A stretch of DNA of 64,000 bases from Mycetohabitans rhizoxinica HKI 454 (GTDB lineage Bacteria; Pseudomonadota; Gammaproteobacteria; Burkholderiales; Burkholderiaceae): the NCBI RefSeq assembly GCF_000198775.1, contig NC_014722.1, positions 2,486,080 to 2,550,079 of the forward strand. Reading direction: 5' to 3'. The notes under the pieces are model-generated. The model made no database searches and had not been told where the DNA came from. It was given only the letters and a program-made list of their open reading frames with translations. The position numbers and the translations under genes are program-made. How positions within the stretch are numbered: the stretch's first letter is position 1; every line of letters begins with the position of its first letter. Below, in pieces: positions 1 to 9,615 of the stretch.

Positions 1-177
1 CGCGTACAGGTCAAAGCCTTTGAGGTCTGCCACGATGGTGGGCAGCGCGGTGCCCACCACGGTCTGGTCGAACGCGACAAGCATCGTCACAAACGAGAGG
101 CCCAGCATCGCAAGCAGCGATTCGCGAAACGGCAGTACCTGCCCGCTCGAATGTTGAGCGGAAGAGTCAAATGGCAT
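1..177 (-). CDS. MFS drug exporter, DHA2 (EmrB/QacA) type, N-terminal part
   Basis: This is the first 59 codons of a membrane exporter that runs off the left edge of the window. After a short polar N-terminus the protein enters its first membrane helix and reaches FDQTVVGTALPTIVADL, the motif of the first helix of DHA2 (14-helix) major facilitator drug exporters. The family extrudes drugs or metabolites using the proton gradient. The substrate cannot be told from this fragment. The ATG at 177 faces away from the EcsC gene, so about 127 bp between them must hold both promoters. Confidence 0.8.
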   Translation of the reverse strand, partial: MPFDSSAQHSSGQVLPFRESLLAMLGLSFVTMLVAFDQTVVGTALPTIVADLKGFDLYA

Positions 178-304
178 CTTTGCGTATACAATAATTGCCT
201 TATCAATTGATTGAAATTATAGCAAGGAAAGCCGCTCTAACAAATTCGCACGGATGGCCACGGCCGTCGTCGAATCGTCTTTTTGTGTTCCGGAGTTCAA
301 TGCA

Positions 305-1222
305 ATGTCACATGCGCTCACTGCCCCATCGAATGCGACCATGCAGGATGCCGACCTGAAGGCGTTGCACAGCGCCAGGCAACTGTTAGAGCGCCCCGGC
401 CTAGCGATCAAGCTGACCAGCTTGCTCGGCGCGCCGTTCGAGGCATTGCTGTCGCGCCTGCCGGCCGGCGCCAACGATAAAGTGCTCGATGCGACTCATA
501 TCGCACTGCGCCGCTGCCTGCGCGCCGCGCTGCACAGCCTGGGCCACCGCGACAGCGCGTTGCCGTTGTCCACCGACTACACTCCGGCGATGGCTGATGC
601 GCAGGCACGACCCGCCACGCTTGAGGCGATTGCGGCCCCGCGGCCGCGCAACTGGCTGCATAAGGTCGCGGTGGCAACCACGGGTGCGGCCGGCGGCGCA
701 TTCGGGCTCGTCGCACTGCCGATCGAGCTACCCGTCACGACGACCTTGATGTTCCGCTCAATCTGCGACATCGCTCGGAGCGAGGGCGAGGATCTGTCCA
801 CACTCGACGTGCAACTCGAATGCTTGTCGGTGCTTGCCATGGGCCACACTGCAATTGGGCCAGGCCGCGCGGAGATGGGCTACTTCTTCGTGCGAGGCGC
901 ACTCGCGCAAGCGGTATCGAAGGCCTCCTCCGACGTCGCGGCCAAAGGCTTCGCGCATGGCATGGCTGCCCAGGCGTCCACTGCATTGGCCCGGTTGATC
1001 AATACCGTCGCCGCGCGCTTTTCGGTTCAAGTCGGCGAGCAAGTCGCCGCCAAATCCGTGCCGGCGCTCGGCGCGGTGCTTGGCGCACTGGTCAACGCGG
1101 CATTCATCGAGCATTTCCAGAACATGGCCCACGCGCACTTCACGGTACGCCGGCTGGAGCGACGCTATGGCGAGCCGACGGTGCGGGCCGCGTATGATGC
1201 AATTGCGCGGCACGCGCCATGA
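305..1222 (+). CDS. EcsC family protein
   Basis: The protein has about 305 residues and matches the EcsC family, named after a Bacillus protein encoded beside the EcsAB ABC transporter; its molecular role is not established. The middle holds a glycine/alanine-rich hydrophobic segment (ATTGAAGGAFGLVALPIELP) followed by the helix with ICDIARSEGEDL typical of the family, and the C-terminal part has further amphipathic or membrane segments. I prefer the ATG at 305 because a GGAG lies nine bases upstream; the ATG at 254 has no clear ribosome binding site. It stands alone, converging on the esterase gene. Confidence 0.7.
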   Translation: MSHALTAPSNATMQDADLKALHSARQLLERPGLAIKLTSLLGAPFEALLSRLPAGANDKVLDATHIALRRCLRAALHSLGHRDSALPLSTDYTPAMADAQARPATLEAIAAPRPRNWLHKVAVATTGAAGGAFGLVALPIELPVTTTLMFRSICDIARSEGEDLSTLDVQLECLSVLAMGHTAIGPGRAEMGYFFVRGALAQAVSKASSDVAAKGFAHGMAAQASTALARLINTVAARFSVQVGEQVAAKSVPALGAVLGALVNAAFIEHFQNMAHAHFTVRRLERRYGEPTVRAAYDAIARHAP

Positions 1223-1242
1223 TGGAAACCACGCGCATCGCG

Positions 1243-2157
1243 TCACGCCACAACGCGCGTTATGAACTGTGCCGCCTCCCGCAGCGCGCGTCGCGCCTCC
1301 GGAAGAAACGGCGCATAGATCTGCCATACGTGCGGCATGTCCGACCATATCCGGAACTGCGTCGACACGCCGACCTTACGCGCATTGTGCGCGACGCGCA
1401 CCGAGTCATCGAGCAGCACCTCGGTGCTACCCACTTGGATGAACAGCGGCGGCAATCCATGCAAATCCGCGTAGACCGGCGAGGCCAGCGGATGGACCGG
1501 CGACGCGTCGCCCAGGTATAGCTTCGCCGCGCGACTGATCACCGGCCCGGCAAACATTGGGTCCTGTCCATGATTGGAGGCGATCGACGCGCCAGATGCG
1601 GCCAGATCGGTCCACGGCGAGAACAGCACGGCCCCGGCTGGCAGCGGCTCACCCGCATCGCGCAGCGCAACCAGCGTGGCCAATGCGAGGCCGCCCCCCG
1701 CTGAATCGCCGGCGATCACGATAGAACTAGGCGCGTGCCACGCAAGCAACGCGCGGTAAGCCGCAAGCGCGTCGTGCAGCGCGGCCGGAAACGGATGTTC
1801 GGGGGCAAGCCGGTAGTCCAGCGCGAACAACGCGGCTCGTGCCCGCGCCGCCAACGCGAACGTGATCGTGCGATGCGTGCGCGGCGAACAGAAGTAGTAG
1901 CCGCCGCCATGCAGATAGAGCACCATCGGGCGCCCGCGGTCCGGCACCGGCGGCTCAGGCTCGAGCCATTCGCCGGCGAGCGGCGCACACCCACTGCCAT
2001 AGCGCTCGCGCAGCCGGAATCCGGCCGGCACCCTGGGCGTCCACAGACGCTTGTCGAGCTGCGCGCGCACGCGGCTCACGCTGATATCCGGCAGTTCGGT
2101 ATACGGCCGGAAATACCGGCGCAGTCCCCACGACACGACGACGCGTTGCCAACTCAC
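1243..2157 (-). CDS. Alpha/beta hydrolase, hormone-sensitive-lipase (HSL) family esterase
   Basis: The 304-residue protein is a cytoplasmic serine esterase of the HSL (bacterial lipase family IV) type, which hydrolyses short-chain esters. The oxyanion-hole motif HGGG is at residues 83-86 and the nucleophile elbow GDSAGG at 150-155, with Ser152 as nucleophile. The later DDSVRVAHNARK and MPHVWQ segments supply the likely catalytic Asp and His. The start is GTG at 2157, supported by GGGAGG five to six bases upstream. Length and motif spacing are normal. No neighbour shows a substrate. Confidence 0.85.
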   Translation of the reverse strand: MSWQRVVVSWGLRRYFRPYTELPDISVSRVRAQLDKRLWTPRVPAGFRLRERYGSGCAPLAGEWLEPEPPVPDRGRPMVLYLHGGGYYFCSPRTHRTITFALAARARAALFALDYRLAPEHPFPAALHDALAAYRALLAWHAPSSIVIAGDSAGGGLALATLVALRDAGEPLPAGAVLFSPWTDLAASGASIASNHGQDPMFAGPVISRAAKLYLGDASPVHPLASPVYADLHGLPPLFIQVGSTEVLLDDSVRVAHNARKVGVSTQFRIWSDMPHVWQIYAPFLPEARRALREAAQFITRVVA

Positions 2158-2308
2158 CGCAGCCTCCCGTTACATGCGGGCCTCATCATAACGGCGTTGC
2201 AGCGCCAGCGCGTGGGCAACCGGCTCTAGCGCGCTCCCGCTCATGCCCGCACTACACGGACACGCAGGCCGCGCGCTCATACTAATGGAAATCGCCCCGT
2301 CTGGCTCG

Positions 2309-2719
2309 TTAGCAAAACCTCGCGTGGATCTTGTCCATCACGGTGCCCGGCCCGATATCGAGCCAGACATTGCTTGTCGGCTTGTAGACACCGGCGGGCG
2401 ATCCGTCGGCACTCTCGTAGCAGGATTCGACCAGTCGCCATTGCTTAGCTTGGCAGTTCATCTGATAGCGACTGATCGATACCGCCACCGCGGCGATCGC
2501 GCCCGGCGGCTGCGCCGCGTCCCGCCACGTGGTCCGTGTCGAATAGGCGAGGTAGCCATCCGGATCCTTGTGTGCGCTGTCGGCGTCCAATTCATATGAC
2601 AGGTCGCGCGCGCTCGACAGGGTCATCCACTGGACCGCTTGCGCTGGGCTGCCCGCTATCACAATGCCCATTCCAATCCCCGCGCCGCACGCAAGTGCGA
2701 ACCTCCAGACCCCACGCAT
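2309..2719 (-). CDS. Small secreted protein, surface-adhesin E-like (hypothetical)
   Basis: The 136-residue product begins with a clear signal peptide (MRGVWRFALACGAGIGMG, then a cut after SPAQA), so it should be exported to the periplasm or surface. The mature part carries WMTLSSARDLSYELDADS and ends with two cysteines that could form a disulphide. The layout resembles the small surface-adhesin-E-like proteins common in Burkholderiales, but I recognise the family only loosely and assign no function. ATG 2719 is chosen over an upstream in-frame ATG at 2776 because GGAG sits seven bases before it and the signal peptide then starts cleanly. Confidence 0.6.
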   Translation of the reverse strand: MRGVWRFALACGAGIGMGIVIAGSPAQAVQWMTLSSARDLSYELDADSAHKDPDGYLAYSTRTTWRDAAQPPGAIAAVAVSISRYQMNCQAKQWRLVESCYESADGSPAGVYKPTSNVWLDIGPGTVMDKIHARFC

Positions 2720-2815
2720 TGTTGTTCTCCACAATGACTGCAGCCAGCCGGCCTGGGCCGACACGATATGATCCACCGTATGTAGCGAATCATCAACGGG
2801 TGTTATGCTGGATAT

Positions 2816-2883
2816 CGAGTAGGGGACGGAGTTACCCCCGTCGCCCTCTCACACCACCGTACGTGCGGTTCCGCATACGGCGG
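2816..2883 (-). ncRNA. Group II intron RNA domains V and VI
   Basis: Read on the minus strand, 2883-2854 folds as domain V: an outer CCGCCGTA/TACGGTGG stem, a two-base bulge, and an inner GCG/CGC stem with a short loop. Below it, about 2850-2816, is a second stem (GACGGGG/CTCCGTC closed by a GTAA loop), matching domain VI, followed by CCTACTCGAT at the 3' splice site. Domain V holds the catalytic metal-binding site and domain VI normally carries the branch-point adenosine. The fold was done by eye. Confidence 0.75.
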
Positions 2884-2884
2884 T

Positions 2885-4279
2885 TCATGAACAACGCTGG
2901 AGGCGCTGCTGAGTATCGAGCAGCGAAACCAGCCCCAAGGCGTCAAACCAGCGCTTCGGGAAGGCCGCATTCATATGACTAGCCCCGGCATTCCACCACG
3001 GACCCTGTCCGTTGCGAGCCGAGCGCTGAGCGCGATCCTCCGTGAGCCCTTGTCGACGCAGCAATGCTTGGCGGCGTTGACGGTGCTTCGCTTGCCTCCA
3101 CAGCAGGCAGCGCAGGCGCCGTCGTAGCCACCCGTCCAGTTCCTCCAACGCTCTCTTTGTCTGCGTGTACCGGAAGTAGTTCATCCATCCGCGAAGCACT
3201 GGATTGAGCGCCTCGATCGTATGGCTTAAACTCCTTCCACGTCCTTTACGCATCAGTTCCTTGACCCGCGCCGTCAGTCGTTTGAGGCTCTGCGGTGCGA
3301 TGCGCAGTCGCGCCTGCCGATGCTTCGTCAGGCTGTAGCCTAGGAACTTGCGTTCCCAAGGGCGCGCACACGCGCTCTTCGCTTCGTTGATGTGCAGCTT
3401 TAGCCGTTTCGCAAGAAACGTCGTCATCTGCGTCAACAGCCGCTCGCCCGCCGCCTTGCTGCGAACGTAGATGTTGCAGTCGTCCGCGTAGCGACAGAAT
3501 GCATGACCTCGCCGCTCCAGTTCGCGGTCCCAATCTGTGAGCAGGATGTTCGACAGCAGCGGCGAGAGCGGCCCGCCTTGTGGCGCCCCCTCCCGGCGCG
3601 CTGGTGCTACCCCCTCACGCATCAGGCCCGCTTCCAAATAGCGCCGGATCAGCTTGAGCACCCGTGCGTCCTTCACCTGCCGAGCCACCCGCGCCATCAG
3701 AATGTCATGGTTGACCCTGTCGAAGAACTTCGCCAAGTCAATGTCCACCACCCAGCGGCGGCCTTCCTGCACGTACCGCTGTGCCGCCAAAACCGCCTGC
3801 TGCGCGCTGCGCCGCGGCCGAAAGCCGTAGCTCGACTCGCAGAATCCAGGCTCAAAGATCGGTTGCAGTACCTGGTGCAGCGCCTGCTGAATCAGCCGGT
3901 CCAGCACAGTCGGGATGCCCAGTGTCCTTACCCCGCCCGCAGACTTGGGTATGTCCACTGCTCGCACCGCCGCCGGCATGTACCGTGCGTCTAGCAACGC
4001 CGCCTTCACGCTCGGCCAATGCATCTTCAACCAGTCCTTGAACTGCTCCACCGGTAAGCCATCGACTCCCGGTGCGCCGCGGTTCTGGACCACCCTCTGA
4101 TACGCCAGCCACATGTTGCTGCGTTCAACCACCGCCTCCATCAGCGATGGGCCCTGCGCTTTCGTTTGCCCGGTAGCCGCCGTGCCAACCTCTGCACCAT
4201 GCGCGCCTTCCCCGAGGTTCCGCCCCGGCTCCTGCGTCATGGCCCCCTTCCCACGGGCTTGTGCTTCTTCGGCTCGCAT
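2885..4279 (-). CDS. ltrA: Group II intron reverse transcriptase/maturase
   Basis: The 464-residue protein copies intron RNA into DNA and assists splicing of its host intron. The reverse-transcriptase core is complete: GVRTLGIPTVLDRLIQQAL near 116-134, SSYGFRP near 149-155, DIDLAKFFDRVNHD near 179-192, GAPQGGPLSPLLSNI at 231-245 and the catalytic YADD at 264-267. The maturase (GIIM) domain follows with NPVLRGWMNYFRYTQTKR. No HNH endonuclease domain is visible, which fits class C elements. The stop codon lies only a few bases before domain V. Confidence 0.92.
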   Translation of the reverse strand: MRAEEAQARGKGAMTQEPGRNLGEGAHGAEVGTAATGQTKAQGPSLMEAVVERSNMWLAYQRVVQNRGAPGVDGLPVEQFKDWLKMHWPSVKAALLDARYMPAAVRAVDIPKSAGGVRTLGIPTVLDRLIQQALHQVLQPIFEPGFCESSYGFRPRRSAQQAVLAAQRYVQEGRRWVVDIDLAKFFDRVNHDILMARVARQVKDARVLKLIRRYLEAGLMREGVAPARREGAPQGGPLSPLLSNILLTDWDRELERRGHAFCRYADDCNIYVRSKAAGERLLTQMTTFLAKRLKLHINEAKSACARPWERKFLGYSLTKHRQARLRIAPQSLKRLTARVKELMRKGRGRSLSHTIEALNPVLRGWMNYFRYTQTKRALEELDGWLRRRLRCLLWRQAKHRQRRQALLRRQGLTEDRAQRSARNGQGPWWNAGASHMNAAFPKRWFDALGLVSLLDTQQRLQRCS

Positions 4280-4412
4280 CGAGTCTCTACCGTCCTAGTC
4301 GCGGTCATTCATGTTCGGCCCTTCGGTCGTACCGCACCTATTATGGCCTCTGCTGACTTCTGCACAGCCATCCCAACGCCTCTCGACATCAGTAGCACTT
4401 TGGCAGCCGTGC

Positions 4413-4443
<31 letters not shown>

Positions 4444-4686
4444 ACGCTTATGCCTGTCGGATATACGCCGCATCGTTCCGTGCAAGTTTCGGGCTTTGAC
4501 CTTTCATGCTGCCTCACCCCAACGCGGCGCCTCGTATCCGCTTCCTGTTCGTCAGGCCAGCGCTTTGCCTCGGGCTTCCTCCAGATTCGCAGTCGCCCGC
4601 GACACCCTTGCCTCTGGCTAACACTTCCCCTTGCCGGGCGTGTAGAGGACTTTCACCTCCTAGTGAGTGCGCCCTGCCGGGCGCAC

Positions 4687-4721
4687 AAGAAAAAAGCGAA
4701 GTCAAATCAATGACTTCGCTT
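4687..4721 (-). terminator. Rho-independent terminator of ssb, target of the intron
   Basis: On the minus strand AAGCGAAGTCA pairs with TGACTTCGCTT over 11 bp across a six-base loop and is followed by a T-run (TTTTTTCTT). It lies about 30 bp behind the ssb stop codon. The intron begins at the base directly after the T-run. Confidence 0.9.
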
Positions 4722-4753
4722 AAGCTGATTACAAAATCAAAAAGAGATCTATC

Positions 4754-5296
4754 CTAGAACGGAATATCATCGTCCATCTCGTCGAATCCGCCGCCGGCGG
4801 GCGCGCTGGGCCGGCTTGCACCGCCGCCCGCACCCTGGCGTGCGCCACCCGACGCGCGCCCGCCACCGGCGCCGCCGCCTTCGCCCCGCGAATACCCACC
4901 CGATGCGCCGCCGCCGAAGTCATCGCCACCGCCGCCACCGCTGCCACCACCACCTGAGCCGCCACGGCCACCCAGCAGCTGCATGCTATCCGCGACGATT
5001 TCGGTCGAGTAACGGTCCTGGCCGCTCTGATCCTGCCATTTGCGGGTACGGATACGCCCTTCGACGTACACCGGCGAGCCCTTCTTCAAGTATTCGGCGG
5101 CGATCTCCGCCAAGCGGCCGAAGAACACCACGCGGTGCCACTCGGTCAGTTCCTTGAATTCGCCCGATGCCTTGTCCTTGTATCGGTCCGTCGTTGCCAG
5201 ACGAATGTTGGTCACCGCATCGCCGCTTGGCAGGTAGCGCGTTTCCGGGTCGGCGCCGAGATTGCCGACAAGAATCACTTTGTTGACGGATGCCAT
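4754..5296 (-). CDS. ssb: Single-stranded DNA-binding protein
   Basis: The 180-residue protein coats single-stranded DNA in replication, repair and recombination. Residues 1 to about 110 form the OB fold, starting [21 protein letters not shown] long Gly/Ser-rich linker follows, and the chain ends in the acidic tip DDDIPF that recruits partner proteins. The start at 5296 has GGAGAAAGG upstream. The gene follows the MFS gene by 54 bp on the same strand and ends at a strong terminator. Confidence 0.97.
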   Translation of the reverse strand: MASVNKVILVGNLGADPETRYLPSGDAVTNIRLATTDRYKDKASGEFKELTEWHRVVFFGRLAEIAAEYLKKGSPVYVEGRIRTRKWQDQSGQDRYSTEIVADSMQLLGGRGGSGGGGSGGGGGDDFGGGASGGYSRGEGGGAGGGRASGGARQGAGGGASRPSAPAGGGFDEMDDDIPF

Positions 5297-5350
5297 ATGC
5301 CTTTCTCCAGTTTGATTCGATACGCGTTACATGAGGCGTCGGATGCGCGG

Positions 5351-6556
5351 TCAATGCGCGCCGCGGCTGCCCGCTGGCGACGGCACCCTCATCGGGGCCG
5401 CGATTATAAGCCAAGCGAACACCAGCACGGAACAGGCCAGGAATACCGACGCATCACCATGCAGCTTGAGCAGCCAGCCGCCCATCACGCCACCCAGCGC
5501 GAGCCCAAGCGCCTGCGTCGTGTTATAGACGCCCATCGCGGCGCCCTTGCGCGTGCCCGGCGCGAGCTTCGATACCATCGACGGCTGCGACGCTTCCAGC
5601 ACGTTGAACCCGGTAAAGTAAACGAGCAGGAGGGCGGCTACCGCCATCATCGCATGGCCGACCTGGGACAGCGCAAGCTGGCCGATCAGAATAGCAACGA
5701 TGCCCGAGAGCATCACGGCCTTCATCTGGCCCCGCTTCTCGGCCGCAATAATCGCCGGCACCATCAGCACGAACGCCAGTGCCATGACCGGCAGATAGAC
5801 CTTCCAGTGCGACGCGACCGGCAGCCCGGCGCCGACCAGGATCCGCGGCACGACGACGAACAGCGCGGTCTGCGTCGCGTGTAGCGCGAACACGCCGAAG
5901 TTCATCCGCAGCAGTTCGCGGTGATGCAGCACCTCAGCGAACGGCGCCTTGACGTGCACCGGCGGTGACGCCGGATCGGGCACGATCCACAGCACCACTG
6001 CGATTGCTAACACCGATAGTACGCCGATCGCCGCGAATAGCCCACTCATGCCGATCACCGCATACAGCACCGGCGCGCCGACAATGGCCACCGCAAACGA
6101 GACGCCAATGCTGCCGCCGACCATCGCCATCGCCTTCGTGCGATGATGCTCGCGGGTCAGGTCGGCGATCAGCGCGAGCACGGCCGACGAAATCGCACCC
6201 GCGCCTTGCAGCGCGCGGCCGACGATGATCCAGTGGATCGTGTCCGCGAGCGCGGCCACTGCGGCCCCGAGCGCGAAGATCACTAACCCGGCAACGATCA
6301 CCGGCTTGCGCCCGATGCGGTCGGATAACCATCCGTAGAAAATATACAACGCTGCCTGCGTCACGCCGTAGACGCCCAGCGCGATACCGACGAGCACCGT
6401 GTCGTCGCCGCCCGGAATCGTGTGGGCATAGACGGAGAACACAGGCATGATCATGAACAAACCGAGCATGCGCAACGCGAAAACCGACGCAAGTGAGACG
6501 GTCGCGCGCAACTCCGGCGCGCTCATTCGGGAAGAAGAAGCGGACGACGTGGACAT
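5351..6556 (-). CDS. MFS transporter
   Basis: The roughly 400-residue protein is a 12-helix major facilitator permease. The first helix reads ASVFALRMLGLFMIMPVFSV and the loop-2 motif is seen as GWLSDRIGRKPVIVAGL. This MFS gene sits beside ssb and uvrA in many Burkholderiaceae; its substrate is unknown, with drug-type export most likely. I start it at ATG 6556; another in-frame ATG lies at 6526 and neither has a good ribosome binding site. Longer upstream reading frame lacks any protein-like sequence. It is divergent from uvrA. Confidence 0.85.
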   Translation of the reverse strand: MSTSSASSSRMSAPELRATVSLASVFALRMLGLFMIMPVFSVYAHTIPGGDDTVLVGIALGVYGVTQAALYIFYGWLSDRIGRKPVIVAGLVIFALGAAVAALADTIHWIIVGRALQGAGAISSAVLALIADLTREHHRTKAMAMVGGSIGVSFAVAIVGAPVLYAVIGMSGLFAAIGVLSVLAIAVVLWIVPDPASPPVHVKAPFAEVLHHRELLRMNFGVFALHATQTALFVVVPRILVGAGLPVASHWKVYLPVMALAFVLMVPAIIAAEKRGQMKAVMLSGIVAILIGQLALSQVGHAMMAVAALLLVYFTGFNVLEASQPSMVSKLAPGTRKGAAMGVYNTTQALGLALGGVMGGWLLKLHGDASVFLACSVLVFAWLIIAAPMRVPSPAGSRGAH

Positions 6557-6692
6557 CGAGGTGAATTCCCGTCCATGCATGCACCCTGACCGGGTGTCAG
6601 ACCTGCCCGTTGGGCGCTGGTACGGCGGTGAGGAAAAGTCGTTATAGTAGCAGGTTTGGCAGCAACGCCAGCGAAGCCGGCACCATCGCTCA

Positions 6693-9566
6693 ATGGAAGA
6701 GATCCGCATCCGTGGGGCCCGCACCCACAACCTGAAAAACGTCAACCTTGATCTGCCGCGTCACAAGCTGATCGTGGTCACGGGGTTGTCGGGTTCCGGC
6801 AAGTCGTCGCTCGCCTTTGACACGCTGTACGCGGAGGGGCAACGACGTTATGTCGAGAGCCTGTCCGCGTATGCGCGACAGTTCCTGCAGTTGATGGAGA
6901 AGCCGGATGTCGACCTGATCGAGGGTTTGTCGCCGGCCATCTCGATCGAGCAGAAGGCGACGTCGCACAACCCGCGCTCCACGGTCGGCACCGTCACCGA
7001 GATCCACGATTACCTGCGACTATTGTACGCACGGGTGGGCACGCCGTACTGCCCGGATCACGGCATCGCCCTGCAGGCACAAAGCGTATCGCAGATGGTC
7101 GACGCCGCGCTGGCCCTGCCCGAGGACACGAAGCTGATGATTCTCGCGCCGGTCGTAGTCAACCGTAAGGGCGAGCACGCTGAGCTATTCGAGCAGATGC
7201 AGGCGCAGGGCTTCATCCGCTTCCGAGTGCGCTCCGGTGGCGGCACCGCGCACGAAGGCGCCGCGCAAATCTATGACGTCGACGCGCTGCCCAAGCTGAA
7301 AAAGAACGACAAACATACGATCGATGTCGTCGTGGACCGGCTCAAGGTGCGCCCAGACACGAAGCAACGGCTCGCGGAGTCGTTTGAGACCGCGCTGCGG
7401 CTCGCCGACGGCCGTGCGATCGCGCTGGAGATGGACAGCCACACCGAGCATCTGTTTAGCTCGAAGTTCGCGTGCCCAGTCTGCTCCTACTCACTGCAGG
7501 AACTCGAGCCACGGCTGTTCTCATTCAACAATCCAATGGGCGCATGCCCGGAATGCGACGGCCTGGGGCAGATCACCTTCTTCGACCCGAAGCGAGTGGT
7601 CGCACATCCGTCGCTGTCGCTGGCCGCCGGCGCAGTGAAGGGCTGGGACCGGCGCAACCAGTTCTATTTCCAAATGCTGCAAAGCCTGGCGGCATTCTAC
7701 GAGTTCGACATCGAAACAGCATTCGAGGACCTGCCCGAGGCGGTGCGCCAGTCCGTACTGTACGGTTCCGGCGAACAGCTCATCCCATTCTCGTACATGA
7801 ATGAGCGCGGTCGCGCGTCGGTACGCGAGCATCCGTTCGAAGGCATCATCCGCAATTTGGAGCGCCGCTATCGGGAAACCGATTCGGCGGCGGTGCGCGA
7901 GGAACTGGCCAAGTATCAGAACAACCAGGCGTGCCCCGCATGCGAGGGCACCCGGCTGCGGCGTGAGGCACGCCATGTGAAGATCGGCCCCGACGGCAAC
8001 GCGCGGGCGATCTTCGAGGTGAGCGGCTGGCCGCTGCGCGACGCGCTAGGTTACTTCCAGACGCTGAAGCTGGACGGTGCCAAGCGCGAAATCGCTGACA
8101 AAGTGGTCAAGGAAATCATCGCACGCCTGATGTTCCTGAACAACGTCGGGCTCGATTATCTGTCGCTGGAGCGCAGCGCGGACACGCTGTCCGGCGGCGA
8201 GGCGCAGCGCATCCGCCTCGCGTCGCAGATTGGCTCGGGCCTGACCGGCGTGATGTATGTGCTCGACGAACCGTCGATCGGGCTGCATCAGCGCGACAAC
8301 GACCGGTTGATCGGGACATTGAAGCACCTGCGCGATCTAGGCAACTCCGTCATCGTCGTGGAGCATGACGAGGACATGATCCGGATGGCCGATTATGTGG
8401 TGGACATGGGCCCGGGCGCCGGCGAGCACGGCGGCATGGTGGTCGCACGCGGCACGCCGCAGCAAATCGAGAACGACGCCGCCTCGGTTACCGGCCAGTA
8501 TCTTTGTGGCGCGCGGCGGATCGCGGTACCACAGCAGCGGCGCGCACCGGACGAGCGCCGACTGCGGATTGTGCAGGCCTGCGGCAACAACCTGAAGCAT
8601 GTGACGCTGGACCTGCCGATAGGCCTGCTCACCTGCGTGACCGGTGTATCGGGCTCGGGCAAGTCCACGCTAATCAATGACACGCTGTACCATGCGGTCG
8701 CGCACCATTTGTACGGCTCGGCGGCCGAGCCCGCCCCGCACGAGGCCATCGACGGACTGGAGCATTTTGACAAGGTAATCAACGTCGATCAGTCGCCGAT
8801 CGGCCGTACGCCGCGCTCGAACCCGGCCACCTACACCGGCCTGTTCACGCCGATCCGGGAGTTGTTCGCCGGCGTGCCGGCGGCCAAGGAGCGCGGCTAT
8901 GATCCGGGACGATTTTCGTTCAACGTCAAGGGTGGGCGCTGCGAGTCGTGCCAGGGAGACGGCGTGCTGAAAGTGGAGATGCACTTTTTACCCGATGTCT
9001 ACGTGCCATGCGACGTGTGCCACGGCAAGCGATACAACCGGGAGACGCTCGAAATCCAGTACAAAGGCTGCAGCATCAGCGAAGTGCTCGACATGACAGT
9101 CGAACACGCGTATGAGTTCTTCCGCGCGGTGCCGGTGGTGGCGCGCAAGCTCAAAACGCTGCTCGACGTGGGGCTCGGCTACATCCGGCTGGGCCAGTCC
9201 GCGACCACATTGTCCGGCGGCGAAGCACAACGAATCAAGCTTTCGCTGGAACTGAGCAAGCGCGACACGGGTCGCACGCTTTATATCCTGGATGAGCCGA
9301 CGACGGGCTTGCACTTCCACGATATCGCGCTGCTGCTGGAAGTCATTCACCGATTACGCGATCATGGCAATACGGTTGTCATCATCGAGCATAATCTTGA
9401 TGTGATCAAGACGGCGGATTGGGTCATCGACCTCGGGCCGGAGGGGGGCGCCGGCGGTGGTCAAATCATCGCGCAGGGCACGCCGGAACACGTGGCACAA
9501 TCAAAGGCAAGCTTTACCGGCAAGTACCTGGCGCCCCTGCTCGGCGCACGCCAGACGCGGGCCTAA
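6693..9566 (+). CDS. uvrA: Excinuclease ABC subunit A
   Basis: The 957-residue ATPase finds bulky DNA lesions together with UvrB in nucleotide excision repair. It carries two ABC cassettes: Walker [10 protein letters not shown] near residue 31 and GVSGSGKST in the second half, each with an LSGGEAQRI signature. Two zinc-binding CxxC pairs are present (CPVCSYS...CPECDG and CESCQGDG...CDVCHGK). Length is normal. I looked for an SOS box in the 136 bp before the start and saw none that was convincing. Confidence 0.98.
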   Translation: MEEIRIRGARTHNLKNVNLDLPRHKLIVVTGLSGSGKSSLAFDTLYAEGQRRYVESLSAYARQFLQLMEKPDVDLIEGLSPAISIEQKATSHNPRSTVGTVTEIHDYLRLLYARVGTPYCPDHGIALQAQSVSQMVDAALALPEDTKLMILAPVVVNRKGEHAELFEQMQAQGFIRFRVRSGGGTAHEGAAQIYDVDALPKLKKNDKHTIDVVVDRLKVRPDTKQRLAESFETALRLADGRAIALEMDSHTEHLFSSKFACPVCSYSLQELEPRLFSFNNPMGACPECDGLGQITFFDPKRVVAHPSLSLAAGAVKGWDRRNQFYFQMLQSLAAFYEFDIETAFEDLPEAVRQSVLYGSGEQLIPFSYMNERGRASVREHPFEGIIRNLERRYRETDSAAVREELAKYQNNQACPACEGTRLRREARHVKIGPDGNARAIFEVSGWPLRDALGYFQTLKLDGAKREIADKVVKEIIARLMFLNNVGLDYLSLERSADTLSGGEAQRIRLASQIGSGLTGVMYVLDEPSIGLHQRDNDRLIGTLKHLRDLGNSVIVVEHDEDMIRMADYVVDMGPGAGEHGGMVVARGTPQQIENDAASVTGQYLCGARRIAVPQQRRAPDERRLRIVQACGNNLKHVTLDLPIGLLTCVTGVSGSGKSTLINDTLYHAVAHHLYGSAAEPAPHEAIDGLEHFDKVINVDQSPIGRTPRSNPATYTGLFTPIRELFAGVPAAKERGYDPGRFSFNVKGGRCESCQGDGVLKVEMHFLPDVYVPCDVCHGKRYNRETLEIQYKGCSISEVLDMTVEHAYEFFRAVPVVARKLKTLLDVGLGYIRLGQSATTLSGGEAQRIKLSLELSKRDTGRTLYILDEPTTGLHFHDIALLLEVIHRLRDHGNTVVIIEHNLDVIKTADWVIDLGPEGGAGGGQIIAQGTPEHVAQSKASFTGKYLAPLLGARQTRA

Positions 9567-9615
9567 CGCATGCGCCAACGCCCGTGCGGACAAATAGTAG
9601 TAACGAGGATTGGGG

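Noticed and set aside
5135..5884. Plus-strand reading frame over ssb and the MFS gene
   Set aside because: Composition (His/Arg/Gln-rich) is that of an antisense shadow; both minus-strand genes are certain.
6557..6692. SOS/LexA box before uvrA
   Set aside because: No CTGT-N8-ACAG-like site was convincing by eye.
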